64,000 nt of DNA from JAYPHU01 sp038127535 (GTDB taxonomy: Bacteria > Pseudomonadota > Alphaproteobacteria > Rhodospirillales > UBA2165): assembly GCA_038127535.1 (NCBI GenBank), contig JAYPHU010000011.1, positions 1 to 64,000 on the forward strand, written 5' to 3'. The notes beneath the pieces were generated by a model. The model was not told the DNA's origin and did no database searches. It saw only the letters and a list, made by a program, of their open reading frames with translations. This document shows positions 63,972 to 64,000 of this stretch, piece after piece. Each line of letters opens with the position of its first letter. The first letter of the stretch is position 1. The translations under genes and the position numbers were made by a program.

Positions 63972-64000
63972 CGCTAATCGGGGAGTTGTTGTACAAGTGA

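Overview
The window is typical alphaproteobacterial chromosome, probably Rhodospirillales-like. The support is family content and gene order: popZ next to valS, the chain argS-SPOR-nagZ-M50 protease-scpA-scpB, the block tatABC-serS-surE-pcm-nlpD-like, then DUF815-yajC-secD-secF-Mth938, an aapJQMP amino-acid ABC transporter, and a tolC preceded by a pcm paralogue. The sequence is a draft assembly: 100 Ns lie at 26517-26616, flanked by two identical 55-bp copies.

Layout. 1-6.9 kb: two tRNAs (Asn, Cys), a Pcm-like methyltransferase, tolC, popZ, valS and a one-blade PQQ protein. 6.9-12.7 kb (minus strand): a carboxymuconolactone-decarboxylase-like gene, a small gene coupled to a broken PAS gene, and aapJQMP. 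12.9-17.7 kb: a lone molybdopterin oxidoreductase, a MAPEG remnant overlapping a small membrane/coiled-coil gene, and ilvD. 17.9-21.9 kb (minus strand): a decayed sigma/anti-sigma pair and a TRAP transporter with an unlisted 38-residue membrane protein coupled to its large subunit. 22-29.1 kb: accessory metabolism (cupin, luciferase-like monooxygenase, short MetE-like protein, a broken Rieske oxygenase with its MarR regulator and a 28-bp palindrome, an SpmA-SpmB fusion) plus two more broken genes. 29.1-45.9 kb: dense housekeeping operons, interrupted by one broken receiver-like gene. 45.9-50.5 kb: an accessory insert (DMT transporter, a NicX/NicD-like pair with a 63-residue leading gene, a second MetE-like protein). 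51-55.4 kb: DUF815 ATPase, yajC, secD, secF, Mth938-like. 55.4-60.5 kb: a glycosyltransferase/methyltransferase island. 60.5-64 kb: an orphan flagellar rod-like protein, a PuuD-like membrane protein with a 30-residue companion, an HpnE-like desaturase and an NDUFAF6-like protein.

The most unusual feature is at window scale. At least eight non-housekeeping genes (PAS, MAPEG, anti-sigma, DUF2628, Rieske oxygenase, two receiver-like genes, a methyltransferase) are cut by in-frame stop codons while the reading frame and family-like sequence continue past the stop. I count 11 such stops: 6 TAG, 4 TAA, 1 TGA. Frameshifts are rare: one in the anti-sigma gene, and one at the Rieske deletion junction if the gap flanks are joined. 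TAG also ends many intact genes here, such as secD, secF, tatC and scpB, so genome-wide reassignment of TAG is unlikely. Recent point-mutation pseudogenisation under drift, as in a host-associated or bottlenecked lineage, is the simplest reading. Readthrough of individual genes is a testable alternative. I did not identify a clearly new defence or mobile system, and I see no CRISPR array, phage or insertion sequence.
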